This document shows positions 17,855 to 26,119 of a stretch of DNA of 64,000 bases, piece by piece (the first letter of the stretch is position 1; each line of letters begins with the position of its first letter). The stretch is from Phytohabitans sp052068095. Its GTDB lineage: Bacteria > Actinomycetota > Actinomycetes > Mycobacteriales > Micromonosporaceae. Where the stretch lies: positions 62,001 through 126,000 of the forward strand of contig NZ_JBQHDG010000017.1 in assembly GCF_052068095.1 (NCBI RefSeq), written 5' to 3'. The notes beneath the pieces are model-generated. The model made no database searches. It was not told the DNA's origin and saw nothing but the letters and a program-made list of their open reading frames with translations. The translations under genes and the position numbers were made by a program.

Positions 17855-18666
17855 CCGAGCGCTCGCGCGAGGGGACGGCCGGCTCAGCCGCCGCTGTGGA
17901 GCTGACCGGCGTCGGCAAGGTGTTCAACCCGGGCCGCGCCGACCAGGTCGTCGCGCTCACCGGCGTCGACCTGACCGTCGAGAGTGGGCAGTTCGTGTCG
18001 CTGATCGGCCCGTCCGGGTGCGGCAAGTCCACATTGCTGCGACTCGTCGCCGACCTTGTGCCGCCCACCGAGGGCACCGTGGTCGTCGCCGGCAAGCCGG
18101 CCCGGAAGGCGCGCCTGGACCAGGAGTACGGGATCGCGTTCCAGCAGGCCGGCCTCTTCGACTGGCGCACCGTGCAGCGCAACGTCGAGCTGCCCCTGGA
18201 GCTGCGCGGCGCCTCCCGCGCGGAGCGCCGCGAGCGGGCCCGGGAGATGCTCGACCTGGTCGGGCTCGGCGACTTCGCCGGCCACTACCCGCCGCAGCTG
18301 TCCGGCGGGATGCAGCAGCGGGTGGCGATCGCGCGGGCCCTGGCGGTACACCCGCCGCTGCTGCTGATGGACGAGCCGTTCGGCGCGCTCGACGAGATGA
18401 CCCGCGAGCGGCTCCAGGACGAGCTGCTGCGGATCTGCGCGCGCACCGGCACCAGCACGATCTTCGTCACCCACTCGATCCCCGAGGCGGTGTACCTCTC
18501 CAACCGGGTCGTCGTCATGTCCCCGCGCCCCGGCCGGATCACCGACACCGTCGAGATCGACCTGGGTCCGCGCTCCGACGCGACCCGGCAGTCGGCCGGC
18601 TTCTTCGCGGGCATCACGAAGGTCCGCAAGGCGCTGCGCGGTGCGCCCGCGGAGGTGTCGGCCTAG
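17851..18666 (+). CDS. ABC importer ATP-binding protein (SsuB-like)
   Basis: 271 residues. Walker A GPSGCGKST, Q-loop AFQQAGLFDWRTV, signature LSGGMQQRVAIARAL, Walker B LLLMDEPFGALDE and H-loop VTHSIPEAVYL are all present. Powers uptake through the two flanking permeases. ATG 17851 overlaps the upstream stop (ATGA), and its own stop overlaps the next start, so stoichiometry is coupled. Confidence 0.95.
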   Translation: MTERSREGTAGSAAAVELTGVGKVFNPGRADQVVALTGVDLTVESGQFVSLIGPSGCGKSTLLRLVADLVPPTEGTVVVAGKPARKARLDQEYGIAFQQAGLFDWRTVQRNVELPLELRGASRAERRERAREMLDLVGLGDFAGHYPPQLSGGMQQRVAIARALAVHPPLLLMDEPFGALDEMTRERLQDELLRICARTGTSTIFVTHSIPEAVYLSNRVVVMSPRPGRITDTVEIDLGPRSDATRQSAGFFAGITKVRKALRGAPAEVSA

Positions 18667-19508
18667 TGACCGCGACCGTCGACCCGATCGCCGCGACCGA
18701 CCCGACGGCGCCGATCACGCTTGGCCGCCGGCGGCGCCGCCGCGGGCTGTCCGGTCTGGTCCGCGGCCTGCTGCCGCCGCTGGTCGTCGGCGTCGGCGGG
18801 CTCGCGCTGTGGGAGCTGATCGTCAAGGCGGGGCGGGTCGCGCCGTTCATCCTGCCGGCGCCGAGCGCGATCTGGGAGCAGTTCTGGCTCAGCCGCGAGG
18901 TGATCTGGAAGACCGGCCTGGCCAGCGGCACCAACGCGCTGGTCGGCCTGGTCGCCGGCGCGGTGCTCGGCATCCTCGCGGCGATGGCCGCCAGCCGCTT
19001 CCGGCTGCTCGGCGAGGCGTCGATACCGGTCGCCGCGGCGCTCAACGCGCTGCCGATCATCGCGCTCGCGCCGATCCTCAACAACATGTTCGAGTCGACC
19101 AGCAGCATCCCGCGCCGCGTGGTCGTCGCGATCGTGGTGTTCTTCCCGGTCTTCGTCAACACGCTGCGCGGGCTGCGCCAGGTCGACCCCACCCACCGGG
19201 AGCTGATGGACAGCTACGCCGCCGGCGGCTGGACGTTCACCCGGCTGGTGCGGCTGCCCGGCGCCCTCCCGTTCGTGTTCACCGGTCTGCGCCAGGCGTC
19301 CTCCCTGGCCGTGATCGCGGCGGTGGTCGCGGAGTACTTCGGCGGTCTACAGGACGGCCTCGGCTCCCGGATCACCTCGGCGGCGGCGAACACCGCGTAC
19401 CCGCGCGCCTGGGCCTTCGTGGTCGGCGCGTGCGTGCTCGGCCTCGTGTTCTACGCCGCCGCGCTCGCCCTGGAGCGGATCGCCACGCCGTGGCGCCGTT
19501 CCGGATAA
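18666..19508 (+). CDS. ABC importer permease 2 (SsuC-like)
   Basis: 280 residues. A basic cytoplasmic N-terminus (RRRRRRGLSG) is followed by about six membrane segments and the coupling loop HRELMDSYAAGGWTFTRLVRLPGALPFVF. GTG 18666 shares one base with the ATPase TAG. Paralogous to the first permease. Confidence 0.9.
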   Translation: MTATVDPIAATDPTAPITLGRRRRRRGLSGLVRGLLPPLVVGVGGLALWELIVKAGRVAPFILPAPSAIWEQFWLSREVIWKTGLASGTNALVGLVAGAVLGILAAMAASRFRLLGEASIPVAAALNALPIIALAPILNNMFESTSSIPRRVVVAIVVFFPVFVNTLRGLRQVDPTHRELMDSYAAGGWTFTRLVRLPGALPFVFTGLRQASSLAVIAAVVAEYFGGLQDGLGSRITSAAANTAYPRAWAFVVGACVLGLVFYAAALALERIATPWRRSG

Positions 19509-19529
19509 CCAAACCCCTTGGAGGATGCG

Positions 19530-20660
19530 ATGAGAAGGTTGATTGGCGGCGCGCTCGCGGGTGTCCTCGCGCTCGCCGCGTGTGGCACCGCGGACGAGTC
19601 GGGAACCCCGAGCGGTGACGCCACCGGCGGCACCAAGACGGTCAAGCTCCAGCTCCAGTGGTTCGTGCAGGCCCAGTTCGCCGGGTACATCGCCGCGGTC
19701 GACAAGGGCTTCTACAAGGAGCAGGGCCTCGACGTGCAGATCCTGGAGGGCGGCGTCGACATCGTGCCGCAGACGGTGCTCGCGCAGGGGCAGGCCGACT
19801 TCGCGGTCGCGTGGGTGCCGAAGGCGCTCGCCTCGCGCGAGCAGGGCGCCCAGATCACCGAGATCGCCCAGGTCTTCCAGCGCTCCGGCACCTACCAGGT
19901 GTCGTTCGCGGACAGCAACATCAAGGCGCCGGCCGACCTCAAGGGCAAGAAGGTGGGCAACTGGGGCTTCGGCAACGAGTTCGAGCTGTTCGCCGGGATG
20001 ACCAAAGCCGGACTCGACCCGGGCAAGGACGTCACGCTGGTGCAGCAGCAGTTCGACATGCAGGCCCTGCTGCGGCGGGACATCGACGCGGCGCAGGCGA
20101 TGAGCTACAACGAGTACGCGCAGCTGCTCGAGGCGAAGAACCCGAAGACCGGTCAGCTGTACCAGCCCGCCGACTTCACGGTGCTCAACTGGAACGACGT
20201 CGGCACCGCCATGCTCCAGGACGCGGTGTGGGCCAGCAGCGAGAAGCTGAACGACAGCGCGTTCCAGGACACGGCGACGAAGTTCCTGACCGGCTCGTTC
20301 AAGGGCTGGGCGTACTGCCGGGACAACGCCGAAGAGTGCCGTGACCTGGTGGTCAAGCGCGGCTCGAAGCTCGGCGCCAGTCACCAGCTGTGGCAGATGA
20401 ACGAGGTCAACAAGCTCGTCTGGCCCTCGCCGGCCGGCGTCGGCATGCTCGACGAGAACCAGTGGAAGCAGACCGTCGACCTGTCGCTGACCACGAAGAA
20501 CCAGGACGGCCAGACGGTCATCACCAAGCAGCCGGAGGGCACGGCCTACACCAACGACTACGTCCAGAAGGCGCTGAACGCGCTCATGGCGCAGGGCGTC
20601 GACGTGAAGGGTACGTCCTTCGCGCCGAAGACGGTCGAGCTCGAGGAAGGCGGCGCGTAG
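19530..20660 (+). CDS. ABC importer substrate-binding lipoprotein (NMT1/THI5-like)
   Basis: 376 residues. Lipoprotein signal with lipobox LAAC about residue 16. The mature part matches the NMT1/THI5-like family that binds pyrimidine-type precursors: LQWFVQAQFAGYIAAVDKGFYKEQGL, WVPKALASRE and NWGFGNEFELFAGM. Captures the substrate outside the membrane for the adjacent permeases. TTGGAGG precedes ATG 19530. Last gene of the operon. Confidence 0.92.
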   Translation: MRRLIGGALAGVLALAACGTADESGTPSGDATGGTKTVKLQLQWFVQAQFAGYIAAVDKGFYKEQGLDVQILEGGVDIVPQTVLAQGQADFAVAWVPKALASREQGAQITEIAQVFQRSGTYQVSFADSNIKAPADLKGKKVGNWGFGNEFELFAGMTKAGLDPGKDVTLVQQQFDMQALLRRDIDAAQAMSYNEYAQLLEAKNPKTGQLYQPADFTVLNWNDVGTAMLQDAVWASSEKLNDSAFQDTATKFLTGSFKGWAYCRDNAEECRDLVVKRGSKLGASHQLWQMNEVNKLVWPSPAGVGMLDENQWKQTVDLSLTTKNQDGQTVITKQPEGTAYTNDYVQKALNALMAQGVDVKGTSFAPKTVELEEGGA

Positions 20661-20676
20661 AAGAGATTCGCGCCAT

Positions 20677-20710
20677 CCCTACTAGACCGATGGGGTTTAT
20701 AGGGTAGGGT
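20677..20710 (+). promoter_or_regulatory. Leaderless promoter and dyad before cysteine dioxygenase
   Basis: TAGGGT (20705-20710) is followed by 7 nt and ATG 20718. Upstream, CCCTAC (20677-20682) is inverted relative to GTAGGG (20704-20709), and CCCTAC-N7-ATGGGG is a second imperfect dyad. This could be a sulfur-responsive operator, but no regulator is adjacent. Confidence 0.45.
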
Positions 20711-20717
20711 ATGGGCC

Positions 20718-21167
20718 ATGACGTTGTTTCCGGACTTGCTCGCCGCGACGCGGCGGTGGGCGTCGGACCCCGACTCGTGGCCCATCCAGCCCCAGTACGA
20801 CCCGGACGAGCGGTGGTACGCGCGGATCGCGGCGACCCGTGAGCACGAGGTCTGGCTCCTGACCTGGCTGCCCGGCCAGGAGACCGACTGGCACGACCAC
20901 GGCGGCTCGGCCGGCGCGTTCACGGTGGTGTCCGGCGCCCTTGTCGAGCGGACGGTCAGCGGCGGGCGGGTGCGCCACCTGGACCTGCCCGCCGGCGCCG
21001 GCCGCCGCTTCGGGGCGCACCACGTGCACGGCGTCGCCAACCGGGGCGCCGTGCCGGCGATCAGCATCCACGCGTACGCGCCGGCGCTGCGGTCGATGAC
21101 CCGCTACCGCCTGCTGGACGGCAAGCTCCGCGTGGCCGAGGTCGAGCGGGCGGGGGTCTCGTGGTGA
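20718..21167 (+). CDS. Cysteine dioxygenase type I
   Basis: 149 residues, one cupin domain. The iron-binding 3-His set is visible as HDHGG (two His) and HHVHGVAN. It oxidises cysteine to cysteine sulfinate with O2 in the cytoplasm. Shorter than mammalian CDO (about 200 residues) but normal for actinobacteria. No Shine-Dalgarno; the start fits a leaderless promoter. The following gene is a rhodanese, so the pair belongs to sulfur metabolism. Confidence 0.9.
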   Translation: MTLFPDLLAATRRWASDPDSWPIQPQYDPDERWYARIAATREHEVWLLTWLPGQETDWHDHGGSAGAFTVVSGALVERTVSGGRVRHLDLPAGAGRRFGAHHVHGVANRGAVPAISIHAYAPALRSMTRYRLLDGKLRVAEVERAGVSW

Positions 21168-21252
21168 GCCCGAGGAGTGAGCGTCGGCGGCCCGAAGCCG
21201 CCGACGGCGGCCCGCTCGCGAGCCCCGCGGTCGCGAACGAAAGGTGGGCACG

Positions 21253-21738
21253 GTGAGGACGGCACTGGCGTGTCCGGGCCACACGGGGGCTCCGGCCGGT
21301 TCGCGGGGGATCGACGAGATCCTGGCCGAGGCGCGGGCCAGGCTGCGCCGGCTGGAGCCCGAGGAGGCGCACCTCGCGTACCGCCGCGGCGCGCCCCTCG
21401 TCGACATCCGCCCGGCCGCCCAGCGCGCCGCCAACGGCGAGATCCCCGGCGCGCTGATCGTCGAGCGCAACGTCCTGGAGTGGCGCTTCGACCCGCGCAG
21501 CGCCGCGAAGCTTCCGATCGCCGGCCGGTACGACCTGCCCGTGATCGTCTTCTGCCAGGAGGGCTACACGTCCTCCCTCGCGGCCGCGGCCCTTCAGGAC
21601 CTCGGGCTGCACCGCGCCACCGACGTCGCGGGCGGCTTCGCCGCCTGGCGCCTGGCCGGCCTGCCCGCCTTCGGCCCCGCCGACGTCTACGCGTATCTCG
21701 AGGCCACGGGTGACCCCCGCTTACGGCCGGCGACCTGA
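21253..21738 (+). CDS. Rhodanese-like sulfurtransferase
   Basis: 161 residues with one rhodanese domain; active-site loop CQEGYTSS supplies the persulfide cysteine, and GGFAAW is the typical C-terminal motif. An N-terminal CPGH segment adds a second cysteine. GTG 21253 is preceded by AAAGGTGG; GTG 21244 is in frame but lies inside that site. About 85 bp separate it from the cysteine dioxygenase gene and contain GC-rich short inverted repeats. Confidence 0.88.
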   Translation: MRTALACPGHTGAPAGSRGIDEILAEARARLRRLEPEEAHLAYRRGAPLVDIRPAAQRAANGEIPGALIVERNVLEWRFDPRSAAKLPIAGRYDLPVIVFCQEGYTSSLAAAALQDLGLHRATDVAGGFAAWRLAGLPAFGPADVYAYLEATGDPRLRPAT

Positions 21739-21750
21739 GGAGACTTCCCG

Positions 21751-22329
21751 ATGACCGTGACCGCCATCCCGCAGCGCCGGCATCCCCAGCAGCTCACCGG
21801 GCCGGGCCGCGCGCCGAGACGCCCGGCGGGCGCTCCCTCGTCCCCGGCGCTGACCGTGACGTTCACGGTGCCGCTGGTCGGCGAGTCGATGAGCCCGCAG
21901 GCGTTCCGCCTGCTTGAGGTGGTCCGCGACCTGGTCGAGCGCGGCGAGGGCACGGTGACGATCACGCCGACCCCGGTGCCCCCGGCGCCACTCGCGCTGC
22001 CCATGGCGATGGAGGTGGCCGGCGCGCCCGGCCACCTCCACGTCTCCCGCGACTCCCGCACGGTCCGGCTCGGTGGCACGCCGCTCGAGCTGACCCGCCT
22101 GGAGTTCGACCTGCTGGTCTTCTTGGCCGAAAACCCGCGCCGCGTCTTCACCCGGCTCCAGCTGCTCGGCGCCGTCTGGGGCTACGAACACGCGGTGGCC
22201 CGCACGGTCGACGTCCACGTCCGCCGCCTGCGCGCCAAGGTCGGCGAAAAGATCCCTCTGATCACCACGGTCTACGGCGTCGGCTACCGCCTCTCCGACG
22301 ACGCCCACGTGTCCCTGGCCGACGCCTAA
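21751..22329 (+). CDS. OmpR-type winged-helix regulator without receiver domain
   Basis: 192 residues. The C-terminal about 95 residues are a Trans_reg_C domain (LELTRLEFDLLVFLAENPRRVF, ARTVDVHVRRLRAKVG, TVYGVGYRL). In place of a receiver there is a 95-residue N-terminus with a strand LTVTFTVPL and helix PQAFRLLEVVRDLVERGEG, matched by the paralogue at 25504. No phosphorylation site is visible. GAGGAG precedes ATG 21751, 12 nt after the rhodanese stop. Confidence 0.85.
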   Translation: MTVTAIPQRRHPQQLTGPGRAPRRPAGAPSSPALTVTFTVPLVGESMSPQAFRLLEVVRDLVERGEGTVTITPTPVPPAPLALPMAMEVAGAPGHLHVSRDSRTVRLGGTPLELTRLEFDLLVFLAENPRRVFTRLQLLGAVWGYEHAVARTVDVHVRRLRAKVGEKIPLITTVYGVGYRLSDDAHVSLADA

Positions 22330-22340
22330 CCCCTCCCCGA

Positions 22341-22402
22341 GTCGATCAGGGACTTGGTGGGCGGGTCGCCCGGCGCGCCACGCCACCAACTCCCTGATCG
22401 AC
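22341..22402. terminator. Long hairpin between convergent genes
   Basis: GTCGATCAGGGACTTGGTGG (22341-22360) pairs with its reverse complement ending at 22402 (about 20 bp, one mismatch, about 20-nt loop). It lies between two convergent stop codons and should act on both transcripts. Confidence 0.75.
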
Positions 22403-22412
22403 ATTGCGTGAG

Positions 22413-23309
22413 CTAATGCTTGACGTCGACCACCAGGCGCGTGGGGTTCGTGAGGAGCATCACGCGGAAGCCGGTGCGCTTGCTGGTGTCGGCGAAGACG
22501 GCGACCGTGCCGTTCTCGTGGGCCACGATGGACACGGCGCGCAGCCGGGTTAGTCCGACGTGGATCTGGCGGGGGCCGGCGATCTGGGCCGGTGCCGTCG
22601 TCAGGGGCACCAGTCCGATGTAGACCCTGGTCGGGTTGGGCACGGTGTAGGCGACGTTGATCAGCGGAAACCGTGCGGTGCGCAGGTCGACCACGAGCCG
22701 GTCGTAGCCGGGGTGCGCGCCGGTGCGGACGCCGCCGATCGACACGATGTCGGGCAGCGGAGGCGCGCCGCCCTGGAAGCGGGCCGTGCCGAACGGCTGG
22801 GTCGGCTGGTGCGCCACGTCGACGGCGATCCGCGGCGGGTTGGACAGGCGCAGGACGCGGAAGCCGACCCGGTCGGCCAGCCCCAGGCCGGCGACGATGT
22901 GGCCCTCGAACGCGCCGCCGAACTTCACCTGCCGCAGGGTCGGGTAGCCGGGGTTGACCACCTTGTTCATGTTCACGGTGGTCGAGGGGACGCCGGTGAA
23001 TGCGATGCGCAGGTCGGCCGGGCCGTCCAGCGGGATCGGGTGGCCGCTGGCGACGCCTTCCAGCGGGGCGTACTCGACGCGGTAGGCGGGCGTGCCGCCG
23101 GCGAAGTCGAACACCACCCGGTCGTACCGGTCGTGCCGCCCGTGCCGCACCCCGGTGAGCACCGGTCTGTCCGGCGGGGCCGTGGCCGTGCCCACGACGG
23201 GCGCGGTCCGGGTGGGCGCGGGCAGGTCGGCGGTGCCGGCGGCCGCCCCGGTCGCCACGAGCAGCGGTGTGGCGAGGGCCACCACCGCGAGTGGGTACTT
23301 GATCCACAT
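22413..23309 (-). CDS. Secreted protein with two tandem AMIN-like domains
   Basis: 298 residues. Signal peptide about 1-25. Two related halves: GVRHGRHDRYDRVVFDF to FRVLRLSNPPRIAVDV, and GVRTGAHPGYDRLVVDL to FRVMLLTNPTRLVVDV. This beta-rich AMIN-like domain is common in actinobacterial exported proteins, and the AMIN fold often binds cell-wall polymers. GGGAGG precedes ATG 23309. No enzyme domain is attached. Confidence 0.82.
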   Translation of the reverse strand: MWIKYPLAVVALATPLLVATGAAAGTADLPAPTRTAPVVGTATAPPDRPVLTGVRHGRHDRYDRVVFDFAGGTPAYRVEYAPLEGVASGHPIPLDGPADLRIAFTGVPSTTVNMNKVVNPGYPTLRQVKFGGAFEGHIVAGLGLADRVGFRVLRLSNPPRIAVDVAHQPTQPFGTARFQGGAPPLPDIVSIGGVRTGAHPGYDRLVVDLRTARFPLINVAYTVPNPTRVYIGLVPLTTAPAQIAGPRQIHVGLTRLRAVSIVAHENGTVAVFADTSKRTGFRVMLLTNPTRLVVDVKH

Positions 23310-23467
23310 ATCGTCCTCCCTGGGGTTGTGATGGGAGGCAGACGCGGCAGGGGGGCGGCCGGTTTACCGCCGGCGTGCGGCACCATTGAGCGGGAGTCGC
23401 GAGGCTACGGCCTTGCGCACGACGGCGGACGAGCGCCGAGCGACGGAGCGGAGCAGGCAGGGTGGGT

Positions 23468-23872
23468 ATGGATCGTCCGACCTTCGTGTACGACGGTGAC
23501 TGCGCCTTCTGCACCACGTGCGCGGAGTTCGCCAAGCGGCGCGTGTCCACGGCGGCGCGGATCGTGCCGTGGCAGTTCACCGACCTCGACGCGCTCGGGC
23601 TGACCGAGGCCCAGTGCGCGGAGGCGGTGCAATGGGTCGACCCGGCCACCGGCGCCACCGCCGCCGGCCCGGACGCGATCGCGCTGCTGCTGCGCTCCAG
23701 CCGGCCCTGGTGGCGGGCCACCGGCGCGGTGCTCCGCGTGCCGCCGGTGCGCGCGCTGGCCTGGCCGGTGTACCGCTGGGTGGCCCGCAACCGCCACCGC
23801 ATGCCGGGCGGCACGCCCGCCTGCGCCGTCCCGCGGCGGTCAGGTCTGGGCGACTCGCGCCCGAGCGCGTAG
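23468..23872 (+). CDS. DCC-family (DUF393) thiol-disulfide oxidoreductase-like protein
   Basis: 134 residues. The family hallmark YDGDCAFCTTC is present at residues 8-18, with a CxxC-like pair. Function within the family is unproven; a redox role is inferred from the motif. Start taken as ATG 23468; GTG 23462 is in frame. Its 3' end overlaps the convergent HTTM gene by 33 nt, and DCC and HTTM genes are often neighbours. Confidence 0.85.
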   Translation: MDRPTFVYDGDCAFCTTCAEFAKRRVSTAARIVPWQFTDLDALGLTEAQCAEAVQWVDPATGATAAGPDAIALLLRSSRPWWRATGAVLRVPPVRALAWPVYRWVARNRHRMPGGTPACAVPRRSGLGDSRPSA

Positions 23873-24673
23873 CCACTCGATCGGGCGCACCTTCTCCAGC
23901 GGCAGAAACGACGTCATCGCCACCAGGTGCGGGGCGAACGAGATGGTGATCGCCGCGTACGTGAACAGGTGGAACGAGTAGAAGAACCCGATCCCGGCGT
24001 ACCGCCAGCGGCCGCGCAGCGCGAAGATGAGCGGGCTGGCCAGCTCGAACGCCACGATGCCGATCTGCGCCGCGATCAGCAGGTAGGGCACCTGGGCGAT
24101 CAGGTCGGCGAAGTCGGTGCCCCGGCGGATGATCGCGCGGGCCAGCACCGAGCTCCACAGCCAGTCGACGCCGCCGAAGCGGAGCTTGGCGAACGCGGCC
24201 AGGAAGTACGTGCACACCACCGCGATCTGGGTGACCCGCAGCGCCCACCCGCCGGCCTCGGTCGGCGTGGCGTCGCCGTGGCGGGCCCGCCCCACGGTGG
24301 GCAGCACCGCGAGCGCCACGAGGAAGCCGAACCGGTCGTGGTCCACCTTCCCGTAGCTCATCGCGATGACCATCCACTCGAAGTAGAGCGCGAAGACGGT
24401 CCAGCCCAGCGCGCGCGGGGCGCGGCCGGTCGCGGCGGCCAGGCTCGTCACGACCAGGAGCCAGAAGATCCCGTGGACGAGCAGGGGAGTGGGAGTGGGC
24501 AGCGGCAGCAGGCGACCGACGAGCAGCGGCTGGTAGAGGTCGCCGGGCACGTCGGCGTGGGTGCGCACCCAGGGTGTGACGACGGTGATGTCGGCGACGA
24601 CGAAGAGGTAGACGAGCGTGCGGAACGCCGCGATCCGCCCGCGTGGCACGGGCTCGAAGAGCCACCGCTTCAC
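23840..24673 (-). CDS. HTTM-domain (vitamin K gamma-carboxylase-like) membrane protein
   Basis: 277 residues with about six to eight membrane segments. FRTLVYLFVVADI at the start, GKVDHDRFGFLVAL and FHLFTYAAITISFAPHLVAM match HTTM proteins, the transmembrane part of gamma-glutamyl-carboxylase-like enzymes. No carboxylase activity can be assumed. GTG 24673 overlaps the upstream stop (GTGA); GTG 24682 is also possible. Confidence 0.85.
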   Translation of the reverse strand: MKRWLFEPVPRGRIAAFRTLVYLFVVADITVVTPWVRTHADVPGDLYQPLLVGRLLPLPTPTPLLVHGIFWLLVVTSLAAATGRAPRALGWTVFALYFEWMVIAMSYGKVDHDRFGFLVALAVLPTVGRARHGDATPTEAGGWALRVTQIAVVCTYFLAAFAKLRFGGVDWLWSSVLARAIIRRGTDFADLIAQVPYLLIAAQIGIVAFELASPLIFALRGRWRYAGIGFFYSFHLFTYAAITISFAPHLVAMTSFLPLEKVRPIEWLRARARVAQT

Positions 24674-25104
24674 AGCCGCCACGACGCCACCACCTTGTCG
24701 GTGTGGGTGCGGGTGGGGCGGCTGTCGCGCACGCCCTCGTACCGGATCACGATGCGCACCTCGACGAGCGCGGGTGCGTCCGGGTTGCGGGCCACGTAGG
24801 CGTCGGCGACCTGCCGCAGGCGGGACGGATCGCCCTGGTACGCCGCCATCTGCCCCTCGATCTCGGCCCGCCGGATGCCGGTGCTCCGCTCGGTGAGCGA
24901 CACGACCGCGCCGGTGGTGTCGACGCCCTCCACGCGGGTGTCCGGGGCCGGCTCGTCGGCGCCGGGTGCCGTCGAGTACATCCGGAAGGGGCCGAACGGG
25001 AAGTCGTCGTCGACGCCCGACAGGGTGCCGGCCAGCAGCAGCACGCCGGCGGCCACGGTGGCCAGCAGGCGCGCGGCGCGCCCACGGGTCGTCAGCGTGT
25101 CCAC
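24670..25104 (-). CDS. Membrane-anchored partner of the HTTM protein
   Basis: 144 residues. One N-terminal hydrophobic segment (LLATVAAGVLLLAGTLSG) and an extracytoplasmic domain with FPFGPFRMYST. No named domain, but small anchored proteins of this kind precede HTTM genes in actinobacteria. Start is GTG 25104. A TATCGT box lies 9 nt upstream, slightly off the leaderless spacing used elsewhere. Confidence 0.75.
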   Translation of the reverse strand: MDTLTTRGRAARLLATVAAGVLLLAGTLSGVDDDFPFGPFRMYSTAPGADEPAPDTRVEGVDTTGAVVSLTERSTGIRRAEIEGQMAAYQGDPSRLRQVADAYVARNPDAPALVEVRIVIRYEGVRDSRPTRTHTDKVVASWRL

Positions 25105-25503
25105 AGCACGGTGACGATACCCGACCGATTGTCACTGAGCGTCCGTGGCCCTTTCACCGCGCAATCGCGAAAGCCAGCGAGAGATATCGATTCCTGCAAA
25201 GGTTGTCGATTGTCACATTTCTGCAACGCCCACGCCTATTGACCGGGGACCGGGCGTACCGGGACCATCGTGACATGCGGTCTGTTGGGGATACTCGTGT
25301 GCCTTCTGCGATCCTATTCGTCCTACCTTACGCGTGGGTCTCTCCCTGGTCGGAAACCGTTTGACGGGTGGAATGTTGCCGGAAATTCCTCCGGCGGCAC
25401 CGCTGTAAAGAACTCGAGTTTCCTGGGGATTCGTCTCGCGTACTTAACGCCGGCCCAATTCGCGTGCCGGACGCGGGCGATATCCGATCGTTGAGGAGGA
25501 CCC
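25105..25503 (+). other. AT-richer leader region before the second receiver-less regulator
   Basis: About 400 bp, clearly lower in G+C than its surroundings. I see no convincing gene; a 74-codon frame at 25270-25494 ends just before the Shine-Dalgarno but has no ribosome site or family resemblance. The region probably holds the promoter and a long 5' leader. GAGGAGGACCC directly precedes ATG 25504. Confidence 0.5.
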
Positions 25504-26106
25504 ATGTCGGTCGTCGCCACATCCACGCGCACCGGCTGGCACATGTCGCAGCCACCGGGCCCCGGCAGAGCGCCCGGCGGACGCCGCCCAGCCGGCGGCT
25601 CGCCCACACTCACTGTGACGTTTTCGATCCCACTCGCCAGCGACGACGGGCTCACCCCACAGGCCTTCCGTCTCCTCGAGGTGGCACGCGAGCTCGTCGA
25701 GCGCGGTGAGGGCACCGTGAGCCTCTCGCCGCCACCCACGGAGCCCGCCCTGGGCGACGACGGCGACGAGCCGATTCCGAGCGTCACCGGGCCGGCCGGC
25801 GAGGGCACCTTGCGCGTGCTGGCCGCCTCCCGCACGGTGCTGCTCGGCGACGAGACGCTGCGGCTCACCCGGCTCGAGTTCGACCTGCTGCTCTTCCTGG
25901 CGGAAAACCCGCGCCGCGTGTTCAGCCGCCTCCAGCTGCTGACCGGCGTCTGGGGGTACGAGCACGCCGGCGCGCGCACCGTCGACGTGCACATCCGCCG
26001 CCTCCGCTCCAAGATCGGCATGCACGTGCCGCTGGTCACGACGGTGTACGGGGTGGGCTACCGCCTCGCCGACGACGCCCACGTGATCGTGGAGCGCGAC
26101 GCCTGA
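25504..26106 (+). CDS. OmpR-type winged-helix regulator without receiver domain (paralogue)
   Basis: 200 residues, same architecture as the gene at 21751. N-terminus LTVTFSIPLASDDGLTPQAF and LLEVARELVERGEGTVSLSP, then a Trans_reg_C domain (LRLTRLEFDLLLFLAENPRR, ARTVDVHIRRLRSKIG, TVYGVGYRLADDAH). It differs mainly in the linker. Both paralogues end in DDAHV, which suggests duplication. Strong Shine-Dalgarno, unusually long upstream region. Confidence 0.85.
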   Translation: MSVVATSTRTGWHMSQPPGPGRAPGGRRPAGGSPTLTVTFSIPLASDDGLTPQAFRLLEVARELVERGEGTVSLSPPPTEPALGDDGDEPIPSVTGPAGEGTLRVLAASRTVLLGDETLRLTRLEFDLLLFLAENPRRVFSRLQLLTGVWGYEHAGARTVDVHIRRLRSKIGMHVPLVTTVYGVGYRLADDAHVIVERDA

Positions 26107-26119
26107 TAAAGCTGGTGGG

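Noticed and set aside
25270..25494. 74-codon frame ending just before the Shine-Dalgarno of the 25504 gene
   Set aside because: No ribosome site, no hydrophobic or family pattern, and AT-richer leader-like sequence. An uORF is possible but unsupported.
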